This document shows positions 25,296 through 34,932 of a stretch of 64,000 bases of DNA, one piece after another. Origin of the DNA: Terrabacter tumescens (lineage in GTDB: Bacteria > Actinomycetota > Actinomycetes > Actinomycetales > Dermatophilaceae); contig NZ_BMNZ01000001.1 of assembly GCF_014646815.1 (NCBI RefSeq), positions 62,001 through 126,000 of the forward strand. The letters are read 5' to 3'. Position 1 is the stretch's first letter. Every line of letters starts with the position of its first letter. The notes beneath the pieces were generated by a model. The model was given only the letters and a program-made list of their open reading frames with translations, did no database searches and had not been told where the DNA came from. A program made the position numbers and the translations under genes.

Positions 25296-27973
25296 ACGCC
25301 GACCGGCCGCTCGACGGCATCCGCTCGATCAAGGCCAAGCTCGGCCTGCTCGTCGCGGCCAGCATCATGGCCGCCTCGCTCGTCTCGGTCATCGGCGACC
25401 GCGCCGGCGTGCCCGGCTGGTTCACGCTCCCCGTGACGATCGCCGCGGCGCTCGGCGTCACCCAGTGGCTGGCCCGCGGCATGACGTCCCCGCTGCGAGA
25501 GATGACCGCGGCGGCGTCACGGATGGCGACGGGGGACTACTCCCGTCGTGTCACGGCGACGTCCGCCGACGAGGTGGGCGTGCTCGCCGACGCCTTCAAC
25601 ACGATGGCAGCCGACCTCGCCGGCGCCGACCAGCAGCGCCGGCAGCTCGTGGCGACGGTCTCGCACGAGCTGCGGACACCGCTTGCGGCCCAGCAGGCAC
25701 TGCTCGAGAACCTCGTCGACGGCGTCGTGCACCCCGACGACGCCGTGCTGCGCACCGCGCTGGCCCAGGCCGAGCGGCTCGGCGCCCTCGTCGGCGACCT
25801 GCTCGACCTCAGCCGGGTCGACGGCGGTCGCACGCCGCTCGCGCTCGCGGCGGTCGACGTCCGGCAGCTCGTCGACCGTGCCGTGGCCGAGGCCGGGGTG
25901 TCCCGACGCGGCACCGTCCACGTCGTCGACGTCCCGGCCGACCTGCACGTCACCGCCGACGCCGCGCGACTCGAGCAGGTGCTCGCCAACCTGCTCGACA
26001 ACGCCGACCGGCACAGCCCGCCCGGTGGTCGGGTCACCGTGAGCGCCGGCCCCGAGGGCCCGGACCGCTGGTGGCTCATGGTCGCCGACGAGGGCAGCGG
26101 CATCCCGCCCGAGCAGAGCCACCGCATCTTCGACCGCTTCGGCTCCGGCGACGACGCCGGCGGCGGCACCGGCATCGGGCTGGCCATCGCCAGCTGGGTC
26201 TGCGAGCTGCACGGCGGGTCCATCGCCGCCGTCAGCCCGCCGGCGGGGGAGCACGGCGCGCGCATCCGCGCCGTCCTGCCGCGGTCCCCAGCGGCAGCGC
26301 CCCCAGCTGCCGCCGAGCGGCCCACCGACACCAAGACCCCCGACACCACACCACCCGACGACCGCCGGGCCGACGTCCCGACCGAGGAGAGCACCGTGCC
26401 CGCACCCGTCCCCGCTGCAGCAGGACCCAGCCCAGCCCCGTCGACAGGGAGCGCCGGCCCGTCGACCGGCCACACGGCATACGCCACCGTCCCGGTCGGG
26501 GCGCCCAAGCCGGTCATCGACTCGCTCTTCGGCGACCTCTGGCCCGAGGCGGGTCTCGTCCCCCAGGTGCGGCTGCTGCTCACCTGCCTCGGCGTCGGTG
26601 TCCTCTCGGCGATCGTGCTGCCCTACCGGGGGATCGGCGTCGCGCTCTTCGGCGTGCTGCTCGTCGGTGGCGTCGTGCTGTGGCGCACGACAGAGCGTCG
26701 CCGGGCCCGGTGGACGGTGCTCAGCAGCGTGCTGTGCGTGGCCCTCGCGTCGCTGTCGGTGCTGCGGGCGGCCGAGTGGCTGACCGTCATCGCCGTCATG
26801 CTCGGTGTCGTCGTGCTGACGACGGCGCTCACCGACGCCAAGGGCCTGCTGTCCCTGGCTGCCGGGCTCGCGTCGTGGCCGCTCGCGGCCGTCCGCGGAC
26901 TGCCCCTGCTGGGACGCACCGTGGCCGTCACGAGCCGGATCAACGTCCTGTGGCCCGTCGTGCGCACGGTGGCGATCTCGCTCGTCGCGCTCGTCGTCTT
27001 CGGGGGCCTGTTCGCCTCCGGCGACGCGGTCTTCGGCTCGTGGGCCCAGGCGCTCGTGCCGCAGTTCCCCTGGGACGGCCTGACGTTCCGCTTCTTCGTC
27101 GGCTTCGTCATGGGCGGCGCGCTGCTCGCGGCCGGCTACGTCGCGCTCAACCCGCCACGCGTGGATCGGGTGGTGCTGCCGGAGGGACGCCCCGTCGCTC
27201 GCCTGTGGGAGTGGGTGGTCCCGGTCGGCCTCGTCGTCGCGCTGTTCGCCGCGTTCGTCGTGGCGCAGGCGGCCGCCCTCTTCGGTGGCCACGACTACGT
27301 GCAGCGCACGACCGGGCTCACGTATGCCGAGTACGTCCACCAGGGCTTCGGCCAGCTCACCGCGGCCACGGTGCTCACCCTCGCCACCGTCGCGCTCGCC
27401 GTGCGCAAGGCGCCCCGGTCGACGGCGCGCGAGCGGCTCGTCCTCCGGGTCTCGCTGGGGGCCCTCTGCGCCCTGACGCTCGTCGTCGTCGCGTCGGCGC
27501 TGCACCGGATGGACCTCTACCAGCAGGCCTACGGCTTCACCCTGCTGCGTGTCCTCGTCGACGCCTTCGAGCTCTGGCTCGGCCTGCTCGTCGTGCTCGT
27601 CCTCGTGGCCGGGGTGCGGCTCTCGGGGTGGTGGCTCCCGCGGGCCGCCCTCGTCTCGGCGGCCGTCTTCGTGCTCGTCGGTGGCCTCGCCAACCCCGAG
27701 GCGTGGGTCGCCCAGCGCAACATCGACCGCTACCAGGCCACCGGCAGGCTCGACCCGTACTACCTGGCGGGGCTCGGCGCCGACGCCGACCCGACCATCG
27801 CAGCCGGCCTGCCTGCACCGGTCTCCTCCTGCATCCTCTCCACGCGACCCGCACCCACGCCCGACGACCTCCTCGGCTGGAACCTCGGCCGCAGTCGCGC
27901 CGCGGCCCAGCGGCCGGCCACCGGGGCCTCCGACCCGGCGTCGGCCACCTGCCTGTCGCAGCTAGCCCGGTGA
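25292..27973 (+). CDS. Sensor histidine kinase fused to a DUF4173/DUF4153-type membrane domain
   Basis: 893 residues in one uninterrupted frame. Residues 1-360: two membrane helices (about 17-33, 42-62), HAMP (about 60-112), HisKA with H125 in VSHELRTPLA, HATPase with N-box LANLLDNADRH, G1 DEGSGIPP and G2 GGGTGIGLAIA. Residues about 310-410 are a Pro/Ala/Thr-rich linker. Residues about 425-800 hold about ten hydrophobic segments and motifs such as LTDAKGLLSLAAG, GLTYAEYVHQGFGQL and DLYQQAYGFTLLRVLVDAFE typical of DUF4173/4153 proteins. The C-terminus (NIDRYQATGRLDPYYLAGLG) completes that family. Unusual: a kinase carrying a large membrane module after its catalytic domain. Confidence 0.9.
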   Translation: MNADRPLDGIRSIKAKLGLLVAASIMAASLVSVIGDRAGVPGWFTLPVTIAAALGVTQWLARGMTSPLREMTAAASRMATGDYSRRVTATSADEVGVLADAFNTMAADLAGADQQRRQLVATVSHELRTPLAAQQALLENLVDGVVHPDDAVLRTALAQAERLGALVGDLLDLSRVDGGRTPLALAAVDVRQLVDRAVAEAGVSRRGTVHVVDVPADLHVTADAARLEQVLANLLDNADRHSPPGGRVTVSAGPEGPDRWWLMVADEGSGIPPEQSHRIFDRFGSGDDAGGGTGIGLAIASWVCELHGGSIAAVSPPAGEHGARIRAVLPRSPAAAPPAAAERPTDTKTPDTTPPDDRRADVPTEESTVPAPVPAAAGPSPAPSTGSAGPSTGHTAYATVPVGAPKPVIDSLFGDLWPEAGLVPQVRLLLTCLGVGVLSAIVLPYRGIGVALFGVLLVGGVVLWRTTERRRARWTVLSSVLCVALASLSVLRAAEWLTVIAVMLGVVVLTTALTDAKGLLSLAAGLASWPLAAVRGLPLLGRTVAVTSRINVLWPVVRTVAISLVALVVFGGLFASGDAVFGSWAQALVPQFPWDGLTFRFFVGFVMGGALLAAGYVALNPPRVDRVVLPEGRPVARLWEWVVPVGLVVALFAAFVVAQAAALFGGHDYVQRTTGLTYAEYVHQGFGQLTAATVLTLATVALAVRKAPRSTARERLVLRVSLGALCALTLVVVASALHRMDLYQQAYGFTLLRVLVDAFELWLGLLVVLVLVAGVRLSGWWLPRAALVSAAVFVLVGGLANPEAWVAQRNIDRYQATGRLDPYYLAGLGADADPTIAAGLPAPVSSCILSTRPAPTPDDLLGWNLGRSRAAAQRPATGASDPASATCLSQLAR

Positions 27974-27992
27974 GGTGGGGCAGGATGACCGG

Positions 27993-29120
27993 GTGCGTCG
28001 TGACATCGCCGAGCTGTTCGAGCTCGACCCGGACCTGACCCACCTCAACCACGGCGCCTTCGGCGCGGTTCCCAGGTCGGTCCGGGAGGCCCAGGACCGC
28101 GCCCGGACCCGCATCGAGCAGGCCCCGATGCGGGCCTTCCGTGACGAGCTGCCGTCGGCGCTCGCGACGGCGCGCGAGTCGGCGGCGGACTTCATCGGCG
28201 TGCCGGCCGACGGGGTGGCCCTCGTGCGCAACGTCACCGAGGCCGTCGGGGTCGTGCTGCAGGGCCTCGGTGTCGGACCGGGCGACGACGTGGTCGTCAG
28301 CAACCACGGCTACCTCACGGCCGGATGGTCCGCCGAGGCGCGGGGCGCGACGCTGCGGACGGCGACCTTCGCCGTCGACGCCGACCCGGCCGACGTCGTC
28401 GCAGCCCTCGCCGAGGCCATGACCGACCGCACCCGCCTCGTCGTCATCGACCAGCTCACCTCGCCGACGGCGCTCGAGCTGCCCGTCGCGGCCGTCGCGG
28501 CCGCCGTGGCACCCGTCCCGGTCCTCGTCGACGCCGCCCACGTGCCGGGAGCGCTGCCCGGGCTCGACGTCGAGGGCCTCGGCGTCGCCTTCTGGGCGGG
28601 CAACCTGCACAAGTGGGCCTACACGCCGCGGGCCGCCGCGACGCTGTGGGTGGCGCCCGAGCACCGCGAGGCGATGCGCCCGCTCGTCACGTCGTGGAGC
28701 CACGGCCTGCCCTATCCCGAGCGCTTCGACCTGCAGGGCACCGTCGACCACTCGTCGTGGGTCGCCGTGCCCGACGGCCTCGCCGCGTGGCGCGACCTCG
28801 GCGGGTGGGAGCAGGTGGCGCGCAACGCCGACCTGCTCGTCCGTGGGGCCGAGCACGTGCGGTCCGCGCTCGGCACGCCCGACCCGCGTGCCGGCATACG
28901 CTCGGCCCCCTGCCTGCGGCTCGTCGCGCTGCCGGACGGCGTGGCCACGACGACCGAGTCCGCGGAGGCGCTCTGGCAGCAGCTGTATGCCGCGGGCCTC
29001 GTCGTCCCGCCCGTGTCCTTCGAGGGGCGCGGATACCTGCGGCTCGCCGCCGCGCCGTACAACGACGAGGACGACTACGCACGGCTCGCCGCTGCCCTGC
29101 CCGGGATCCTCGGGGCCTGA
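27993..29120 (+). CDS. Class V aminotransferase (isopenicillin N epimerase/cysteine desulfurase-like)
   Basis: 375 residues from GTG 27993 (RBS GAGGTGGGGCAGG); a GTG at 27975 is in frame too. Class V features: [16 protein letters not shown] at the N-terminus, [33 protein letters not shown], and the PLP Lys K207 in [13 protein letters not shown]. The LNHG.FG start and HKW lysine context point to the isopenicillin N epimerase-like subgroup and not to IscS/SufS; there is no Cys loop. Substrate unknown. Confidence 0.88.
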   Translation: MRRDIAELFELDPDLTHLNHGAFGAVPRSVREAQDRARTRIEQAPMRAFRDELPSALATARESAADFIGVPADGVALVRNVTEAVGVVLQGLGVGPGDDVVVSNHGYLTAGWSAEARGATLRTATFAVDADPADVVAALAEAMTDRTRLVVIDQLTSPTALELPVAAVAAAVAPVPVLVDAAHVPGALPGLDVEGLGVAFWAGNLHKWAYTPRAAATLWVAPEHREAMRPLVTSWSHGLPYPERFDLQGTVDHSSWVAVPDGLAAWRDLGGWEQVARNADLLVRGAEHVRSALGTPDPRAGIRSAPCLRLVALPDGVATTTESAEALWQQLYAAGLVVPPVSFEGRGYLRLAAAPYNDEDDYARLAAALPGILGA

Positions 29121-29200
29121 CGCCCGATGCGGCCGATGGCCGCCCGGTGTGGAAAGATCGACCGACCGCCGGAACGCTGCCCACGAGGAGGCCCTGCGCC

Positions 29201-29929
29201 ATGACCGACGCCCAGACGACCCCCTTCCACCGGGTCCTTCTCAAGCTCTCCGGAGAGGTGTTCGGGGGTGGCCGCATCGGCCTGGACCCGGCCGTCGTCG
29301 CCGGGATCGCCAAGCAGATCGCCGACGCCGTGCGCGGTGGCGTCGAGGTCGCCGTCGTCATCGGCGGTGGCAACTTCTTCCGCGGCGCCGAGCTCCAGCA
29401 GCGCGGCATGGACCGCACCCGTGCCGACTACATGGGGATGCTGGGCACCGTCATGAACTGCCTCGCCCTGCAGGACTTCCTCGAGAAGGAGGGTGTCGAG
29501 ACGCGGGTCCAGTCCGCGATCGCCATGCAGCAGGTCGCCGAGCCCTACATCCCGCGCCGCGCCATCCGCCACCTCGAGAAGCACCGCGTCGTCATCTTCG
29601 GCGCCGGTGCCGGCATGCCGTTCTTCTCCACCGACACCGTGAGCGCGCAGCGCGCGCTCGAGATCAAGTGCGACGCGGTGCTCATCGCCAAGAACGGCGT
29701 CGACGGCGTCTACGACGCCGACCCGCGCACCAACCCCGAGGCCAAGAAGCTCGAGACGGTGACCTTCCAGGACGCCATCGTCGAGGGCCTCAAGGTCGTG
29801 GACGCCGCAGCCTTCAGCCTCTGCATGGAGAACAAGCTGCCCATGGTCGTCTTCGGCATGGAGGGCGCGGGAAACATCACGCGCGCCCTGCTCGGTGAGA
29901 AGATCGGCACGCTGGTCACCAACGCCTGA
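29201..29929 (+). CDS. pyrH: UMP kinase
   Basis: 242 residues from ATG 29201 (GAGGAGGCC upstream). Amino-acid-kinase fold: [60 protein letters not shown] and [13 protein letters not shown]. Converts UMP to UDP in pyrimidine synthesis; forms hexamers. In related genomes it directly follows tsf; here a 7.8-kb insertion separates them. Confidence 0.97.
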   Translation: MTDAQTTPFHRVLLKLSGEVFGGGRIGLDPAVVAGIAKQIADAVRGGVEVAVVIGGGNFFRGAELQQRGMDRTRADYMGMLGTVMNCLALQDFLEKEGVETRVQSAIAMQQVAEPYIPRRAIRHLEKHRVVIFGAGAGMPFFSTDTVSAQRALEIKCDAVLIAKNGVDGVYDADPRTNPEAKKLETVTFQDAIVEGLKVVDAAAFSLCMENKLPMVVFGMEGAGNITRALLGEKIGTLVTNA

Positions 29930-30016
29930 CCCCGGCCGCCGCGCCGGGTCCGCGTGACCAGGCGAGCAGCGCCGCACCGCACACGACACGAACGAGGGAC
30001 GAGGAACCGAAGACCC

Positions 30017-30574
30017 ATGATCGAAGAGACGATGTTCGAGGCCGAGGAGAAGATGGACAAGGCCGTCGAGGTCCTCAAGGAGGACTTCGCGGGCATCCGC
30101 ACCGGCCGTGCCAACCCGGGACTGTTCAACAAGCTGACGGTCGAGTACTACGGTGCGCCGACGCCGCTGCAGCAGCTCGCCTCGTTCCAGAACCCCGAGC
30201 CGCGCACCATCCTCGTCATCCCGTTCGACAAGTCGGCGATGCACGAGATCGAGCGGGCCATCCGTGACTCCGACCTCGGCGTCAACCCGAGCAGCGACGG
30301 CAACCAGATCCGCTGCGTCATGCCGGAGCTGACCGAGGAGCGTCGTCGGGAGTACATCAAGCTCGCGCACGGCAAGGCCGAGGACGCTCGCGTCTCGGTG
30401 CGCAACATCCGTCGCAAGGCCAAGACCGACATCGACAAGCTCGTCAAGGACGGCGAGGTCGGCGAGGACGACGGCACGCGCGCCGAGAAGGAGCTCGACG
30501 GGCTCACCAAGAAGCACACCGACCTCGTCGACGTGCTCGTCAAGGCCAAGGAGTCCGAGCTGCTCGAGGTGTGA
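30017..30574 (+). CDS. frr: Ribosome recycling factor
   Basis: 185 residues from ATG 30017. RRF hallmarks: [74 protein letters not shown]. Works with EF-G to split post-termination ribosomes. The stop overlaps the cdsA GTG by 4 bp. Confidence 0.97.
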   Translation: MIEETMFEAEEKMDKAVEVLKEDFAGIRTGRANPGLFNKLTVEYYGAPTPLQQLASFQNPEPRTILVIPFDKSAMHEIERAIRDSDLGVNPSSDGNQIRCVMPELTEERRREYIKLAHGKAEDARVSVRNIRRKAKTDIDKLVKDGEVGEDDGTRAEKELDGLTKKHTDLVDVLVKAKESELLEV

Positions 30575-31554
30575 CCTCGATGCTCGACCCGATGATGACG
30601 ACTGACTCCCCGTCGGACCCCGTGGAGCCTGCACCCCCGGCGCAGGACGGCGGGTCCGGGCCCCTCGAGCCCGTCCCGTACGACCCGAGTCTCGACGACC
30701 TCGCCGGCATCCCCGCCGAGGAGGTGCTGCAGAAGAAGCAGAGTCGTGCCGGTCGCAACCTCCCGGCCGCGATCGCGGTCGGGGTGGGACTCGGCATCGT
30801 CATCGTCGCCACGCTCCTGATCAAGAAGGAGTCGTTCCTTCCCGTCGTCGCGGTCGCCGTCGGCATCGGCATCTGGGAGCTGCGCGGCGCCCTGCGGCAC
30901 GCAGCGGTCGAGGCGCCGCTCGTCCCGCCGGTCGTCGGCATGGTGGCGATGCTGTGGGCGGCCTACGTCCACGGGCCCGCCGGTCTCGTGGTCGCCTGGT
31001 GCCTCACCTGCCTGGCCGTCGTGCTGTGGCGCGGCACCGGGCGGCTCGACGGAGCCGGGCGCGACGTGCTCGGCGGCGTCTTCATCTCCACCTACCCGAC
31101 CTTCCTCGTCGGCTTCGCGGTGCTGCTGCTCGCCCCCGAGGACGGCGTCGGGCGGATCTTCGTCTTCCTCATCACGACCGTCTGCAGCGACGTCGGGGGG
31201 TATGCCGCGGGCGTCCTCCTCGGCAAGCACCCCATGGCGCCCACCATCAGTCCCAAGAAGTCGTGGGAGGGCTTCGCGGGGTCGGTCCTCTTCTGCGTCG
31301 TGGGCGGCTCGCTGTCCGTCCACTTCCTGCTCGACCACTCGTGGGTCATCGGCATCGCGCTCGGGGTCGGCGTGGCCATCGCGGCCACCGTGGGCGACCT
31401 CATGGAGTCGCTCATCAAGCGCGACCTCGGCATCAAGGACATGTCCAACGTGCTCCCCGGGCACGGCGGCATCATGGACCGCCTCGACTCGCTCGTCGTC
31501 GTCGCGCCCATCGTCTGGGCCGTCCTGACGCTGCTGGCCGCCAAGCCCGTCTGA
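30571..31554 (+). CDS. cdsA: Phosphatidate cytidylyltransferase
   Basis: 327 residues. Pro/Asp-rich N-terminal tail (about 1-60), then about eight membrane helices. The CdsA signature is [18 protein letters not shown] then [10 protein letters not shown] near the C-terminus (about 280-310). Makes CDP-diacylglycerol for phospholipid synthesis in the membrane. GTG start overlaps frr; nearby ATGs at 30580 and 30592 would also serve. Confidence 0.95.
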   Translation: MTSMLDPMMTTDSPSDPVEPAPPAQDGGSGPLEPVPYDPSLDDLAGIPAEEVLQKKQSRAGRNLPAAIAVGVGLGIVIVATLLIKKESFLPVVAVAVGIGIWELRGALRHAAVEAPLVPPVVGMVAMLWAAYVHGPAGLVVAWCLTCLAVVLWRGTGRLDGAGRDVLGGVFISTYPTFLVGFAVLLLAPEDGVGRIFVFLITTVCSDVGGYAAGVLLGKHPMAPTISPKKSWEGFAGSVLFCVVGGSLSVHFLLDHSWVIGIALGVGVAIAATVGDLMESLIKRDLGIKDMSNVLPGHGGIMDRLDSLVVVAPIVWAVLTLLAAKPV

Positions 31555-31585
31555 GCGTGACGGCGAACCTGCGGCCGGACGTCCC

Positions 31586-32452
31586 GTGACCCTGCCCTTC
31601 GACCAGTCCGGCCGGGTCGTCCTCGTCACCGGGGCGGGGAGCCCGAGCGGGATCGGCATGGCCACCGCGCGGCTGCTCGGGCGCCTCGGTGCGGCGGTCG
31701 TCCTCGGAGCCACGACCGACCGCGTCCACGAGCGCGTCGCCGAGCTGCGCGCGGAGGGCCTGCTGGCGACGGGCCGGGTCGGCGACCTCACCGACGAGTC
31801 CCAGGCAGACGCGCTCGTCGGGAGCTGCGTCGCGGAGCACGGCCGCCTCGACGTCGTCGTCAACAACGCCGGCATGACCAGTGCCGCCGAGCCGGACACG
31901 CTCGGGGGCGACCTGCTGGCCACCGACCCGGACCGGTGGCGCCGCTCGCTCGCCCGCAACCTCGACACCGCCTACCTCGTCAGCCGGGCCGCCCTGCCGC
32001 ACCTGCGGGCCTCGGGCGCCGGCCGGCTCGTCCTCGTCAGCAGCGTGACGGGCGGCGTCATGGCCATGCGGGACGAGGTCGCCTACGCCACGGCGAAGGC
32101 GGGCCTGCTGGGGCTCGCGCGTGCCCTGGCCGTCGACGAGGGACGGCACGGCGTGACCGTCAACGCCGTCGCCCCGGGCTGGGTGGCGACCGGCTCACAG
32201 ACCGACGACGAGGCACGCGAAGGTCGGGCCACCCCGCTCGGGCGCTCCGGCACGGCCGACGAGGTCGCCGCCGCAGTGGCGTTCCTCGCGAGCCGCGAGT
32301 CCTCCTACGTCACCGGCCAGGTGCTCGTCGTCGACGGCGGCAACGCGGTTGCCGAGCAGCGGTCCGCGGCGCGCGACTGCGCGCGGTCGTCCGGCGAGGG
32401 GGACGGCATACCTCCTCGGCTCGCGCCCACGGCGCGTTTTGACTCCACCTGA
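31586..32452 (+). CDS. SDR family oxidoreductase with an atypical C-terminal tail
   Basis: 288 residues. Classical SDR: cofactor motif VTGAGSPSGIGMATARLLG, NNAGMTS, catalytic S (VLVSSVTGG) and YATAK (Y-x-x-x-K), then the usual end YVTGQVLVVDGGN near residue 253. About 35 further residues (AVAEQRSAARDCARSSGEGD and on) do not resemble SDRs and include a GTATGCCG-type octamer (32404-32411), using the rare Ile codon ATA. Cofactor probably NAD(P); substrate unknown. Lies between cdsA and rlmN, where it is an added gene. Confidence 0.88.
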   Translation: MTLPFDQSGRVVLVTGAGSPSGIGMATARLLGRLGAAVVLGATTDRVHERVAELRAEGLLATGRVGDLTDESQADALVGSCVAEHGRLDVVVNNAGMTSAAEPDTLGGDLLATDPDRWRRSLARNLDTAYLVSRAALPHLRASGAGRLVLVSSVTGGVMAMRDEVAYATAKAGLLGLARALAVDEGRHGVTVNAVAPGWVATGSQTDDEAREGRATPLGRSGTADEVAAAVAFLASRESSYVTGQVLVVDGGNAVAEQRSAARDCARSSGEGDGIPPRLAPTARFDST

Positions 32453-32467
32453 GACAATGGACAGGAG

Positions 32468-33679
32468 ATGACTGAGACCCCAGCCCCCGCCTCCGAAGTC
32501 CCCTCCGAGGCCGCTCCCGTCGCGCTGCCCGAGCCGACGACCGCCCGCCCCGTGCCGGGGCAGCTGACCTTCCAGGCGCCCCGCCGTGGCAAGCCGCCGC
32601 GGCACCTCGCCGACTTCAGCCCGGCCGAGCGCAAGGCGGCCGTCGAGGCACTGGGCCACAAGGGTTTCCGGGCCAAGCAGCTCTCGACGCACTACTTCGA
32701 GCGGCTCGAGGACGACCCCGAGCAGATGACCGACCTGCCCAAGGCCGTGCGGTCCGAGCTCGTCGCCGACCTGCTCCCGACGCTGCTGACCCCCATCGTG
32801 CAGCGCGTGGCCGACGACGGGCAGACGATGAAGTACGCCTGGCGACTGCACGACGGCGCCATCGTCGAGTCGGTGCTCATGCGCTACCCCAAGCGCGTCA
32901 CCATCTGCATCTCGAGCCAGGCCGGCTGCGGCATGAACTGCCCGTTCTGCGCCACCGGTCAGGCGGGTCTGACCCGCAACATGTCGGCGGGCGAGATCGT
33001 CGAGCAGGTCGTCTGGGCCGCCCGGGCGCTGCGGCGGGGCGAGCTCGCCGGTGGGGGAGACGAGGACCGCGAGGAGCCCCTGCGCGTCAGCAACGTCGTG
33101 TTCATGGGCATGGGTGAGGCGCTCGCCAACTACAAGGCCTCGATCGGTGCCATCCGGCGCCTCACCGATCCGACGCCCGAGGGCCTCGGCATGTCGGCGC
33201 GCGGCATCACGATGTCGACGGTCGGTCTCGTGCCCGGCATCGACAAGCTGACCGCCGAGGGCATCCCGGTGACGCTCGCGCTGTCGCTGCACGCGCCGGA
33301 CGACGAGCTGCGCAACGAGCTCGTGCCGATCAACACCCGCTGGTCGGTCGACGAGGCGCTCGACGCCGCCTACCGCTACTTCGAGGCGACGGGTCGTCGC
33401 GTGTCGATCGAGTACGCCCTCATCCGCGACATGAACGACCAGGGCTGGCGCGCCGACCTGCTCGGCGAGAAGCTCAACCGCCGCGGCCGGGGCTGGGTCC
33501 ACGTCAACCCGATCCCGCTCAACCCCACGCCCGGCTCGAAGTGGACGGCGTCCCGACCGGGCGTCGAGCAGAACTTCGTCGAGCGGCTGCGGGCCCACGG
33601 CATCCCGACGACGATCCGCGACACGCGCGGGCAGGACATCGACGGAGCCTGCGGCCAGCTCGCCGCCTCGACGGCCTGA
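32468..33679 (+). CDS. rlmN: Dual-specificity 23S rRNA/tRNA (adenine-C2)-methyltransferase RlmN
   Basis: 403 residues. Radical-SAM CxxxCxxC in [19 protein letters not shown] (about residues 153-171), [31 protein letters not shown] and the catalytic C-terminal Cys in [10 protein letters not shown]. Methylates A2503 of 23S rRNA and A37 of some tRNAs. A Pro/Ala-rich N-terminal extension (1-35) is present. GACAGGAG precedes the ATG. Confidence 0.97.
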   Translation: MTETPAPASEVPSEAAPVALPEPTTARPVPGQLTFQAPRRGKPPRHLADFSPAERKAAVEALGHKGFRAKQLSTHYFERLEDDPEQMTDLPKAVRSELVADLLPTLLTPIVQRVADDGQTMKYAWRLHDGAIVESVLMRYPKRVTICISSQAGCGMNCPFCATGQAGLTRNMSAGEIVEQVVWAARALRRGELAGGGDEDREEPLRVSNVVFMGMGEALANYKASIGAIRRLTDPTPEGLGMSARGITMSTVGLVPGIDKLTAEGIPVTLALSLHAPDDELRNELVPINTRWSVDEALDAAYRYFEATGRRVSIEYALIRDMNDQGWRADLLGEKLNRRGRGWVHVNPIPLNPTPGSKWTASRPGVEQNFVERLRAHGIPTTIRDTRGQDIDGACGQLAASTA

Positions 33680-33714
33680 CGCGCGTACGCTGGCGAGGTC
33701 GGTCCCGACCCGAG

Positions 33715-33736
33715 CCCCGGCGGCCGGTCGCCGGGG
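33715..33736 (+). terminator. Hairpin after rlmN
   Basis: CCCCGGCG (33715-33722) and CGCCGGGG (33729-33736), loop GCCGGT, 36 bp after rlmN and 33 bp before the next ATG. A smaller hairpin GGTCGG-TC-CCGACC lies just before it at 33697-33710. Probable rlmN terminator at the border of the accessory insertion. Confidence 0.55.
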
Positions 33737-33768
33737 AGGGCGCGGGCCGGCCCACAGGAGGTTCGCGC

Positions 33769-34917
33769 ATGGCGCAGCTCAGCGTCGGGGTCATGGGACG
33801 GTCGCTCAAGGAGAACGAGCACCGCCTGCCGCTGCACCCCAGGCACTTCGACCGCATCCCCGAGGCGCTGAGGTCCGGGATCTTCCTCGAGCACGGCTAC
33901 GGCCTGCGCCACGGCGTCGCCGACGACCAGCTCGAGCGGTTCGTCGGTGGCTTCCGCAGCCGAGACGAGCTCGTGGCGCAGTGTGACGTCATCCTCGCGC
34001 CCAAGCCGCTCCTCAGCGACATCACCGCCCTCCGGGTCGGGCAGGTGCTCTGGGGCTGGCCGCACTGCGTGCAGGACTCCCAGCTGACGCAGGTCGCCAT
34101 CGACCGGCAGCTGACGCTCATCGCCTTCGAGGCGATGAACCACTGGAACAAGGACGGCTCGTTCAACCTGCACGTCTTCCACAAGAACAACGAGCTCGCC
34201 GGCTACTGCTCGGTGCTGCACGCCTTCTCGCTCGCGGGCATCTCGGGCGACTACGGTCCGCACCGCCGCGCGGTCGTCATCGGCTTCGGCGCCACGGCGC
34301 GAGGCGCCGTCACCGCGCTCAACGCGCTGGGCATCGGTGACGTCGACGTGCTCACCCACCGGCAGCGGGCGGCGGTCGCCGCGCCCATCCACTCCGCCAC
34401 CATCGTGCACTTCGACACCGACGACACGACGACGCGGGCGAGCCACGCGGTCACCGAGGCCGGGCCGGTGGCCCTCGAGGAGTTCCTCGCCGAGCACGAC
34501 ATCGTCGTCAACTGCGTGCTCCAGGACACCGACGCCCCGCTGACCTTCATGACCGAGGACGACCTCAAGCGCATGAGCCCGGGCAGCCTCGTCGTCGACG
34601 TGTCCTGCGACGAGGGCATGGGGTTCAGCTGGGCGCGCCCGACGACCTTCACCGAGCCGACGTTCGTCGTCGGCGACCACGTGCTCTACTACGCCGTCGA
34701 CCACAGCCCGTCCTACCTCTGGGACGCCGCGACGTGGGAGATCAGCGAGGCCCTGCTGCCGTTCCTGCCGACCGTCATGGCCGGCCCCGACGCGTGGGAG
34801 GCCAGCCCGACCATCCGCCGCGCCATCGAGATCCGCGGCGGCGTGGTGCAGAACCCCGCCATCCTGTCGTTCCAAGGGCGCTCGCCGGTGCACCCCCACC
34901 TCCCGATCGCCACCTGA
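33769..34917 (+). CDS. N5-(carboxyethyl)ornithine synthase family protein
   Basis: 382 residues from ATG 33769 (ACAGGAGGTTCGC upstream). Alanine dehydrogenase/PNT-like fold: VGVMGRSLKENEHRLPLHPR at the N-terminus, WGWPHCVQDSQLTQVAID, AMNHWNKDGSFNLHVFHKNN, Rossmann motif VVIGFGATARGAVTALNALG and DVSCDEGMGFSWA. This matches the NADPH-dependent enzymes joining pyruvate to ornithine or lysine (Lactococcus CeoA type). Biological role of the product is unclear. Next to a GlxA regulator in convergent orientation. Confidence 0.87.
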   Translation: MAQLSVGVMGRSLKENEHRLPLHPRHFDRIPEALRSGIFLEHGYGLRHGVADDQLERFVGGFRSRDELVAQCDVILAPKPLLSDITALRVGQVLWGWPHCVQDSQLTQVAIDRQLTLIAFEAMNHWNKDGSFNLHVFHKNNELAGYCSVLHAFSLAGISGDYGPHRRAVVIGFGATARGAVTALNALGIGDVDVLTHRQRAAVAAPIHSATIVHFDTDDTTTRASHAVTEAGPVALEEFLAEHDIVVNCVLQDTDAPLTFMTEDDLKRMSPGSLVVDVSCDEGMGFSWARPTTFTEPTFVVGDHVLYYAVDHSPSYLWDAATWEISEALLPFLPTVMAGPDAWEASPTIRRAIEIRGGVVQNPAILSFQGRSPVHPHLPIAT

Positions 34918-34932
34918 GCGGCCGTGCCCGCC

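Noticed and set aside
27993-29120. Cysteine desulfurase feeding the nearby sulfur genes
   Set aside because: It lacks the Cys-containing catalytic loop of IscS/SufS, and a terminator and the two-component operon separate it from the sulfur triad.
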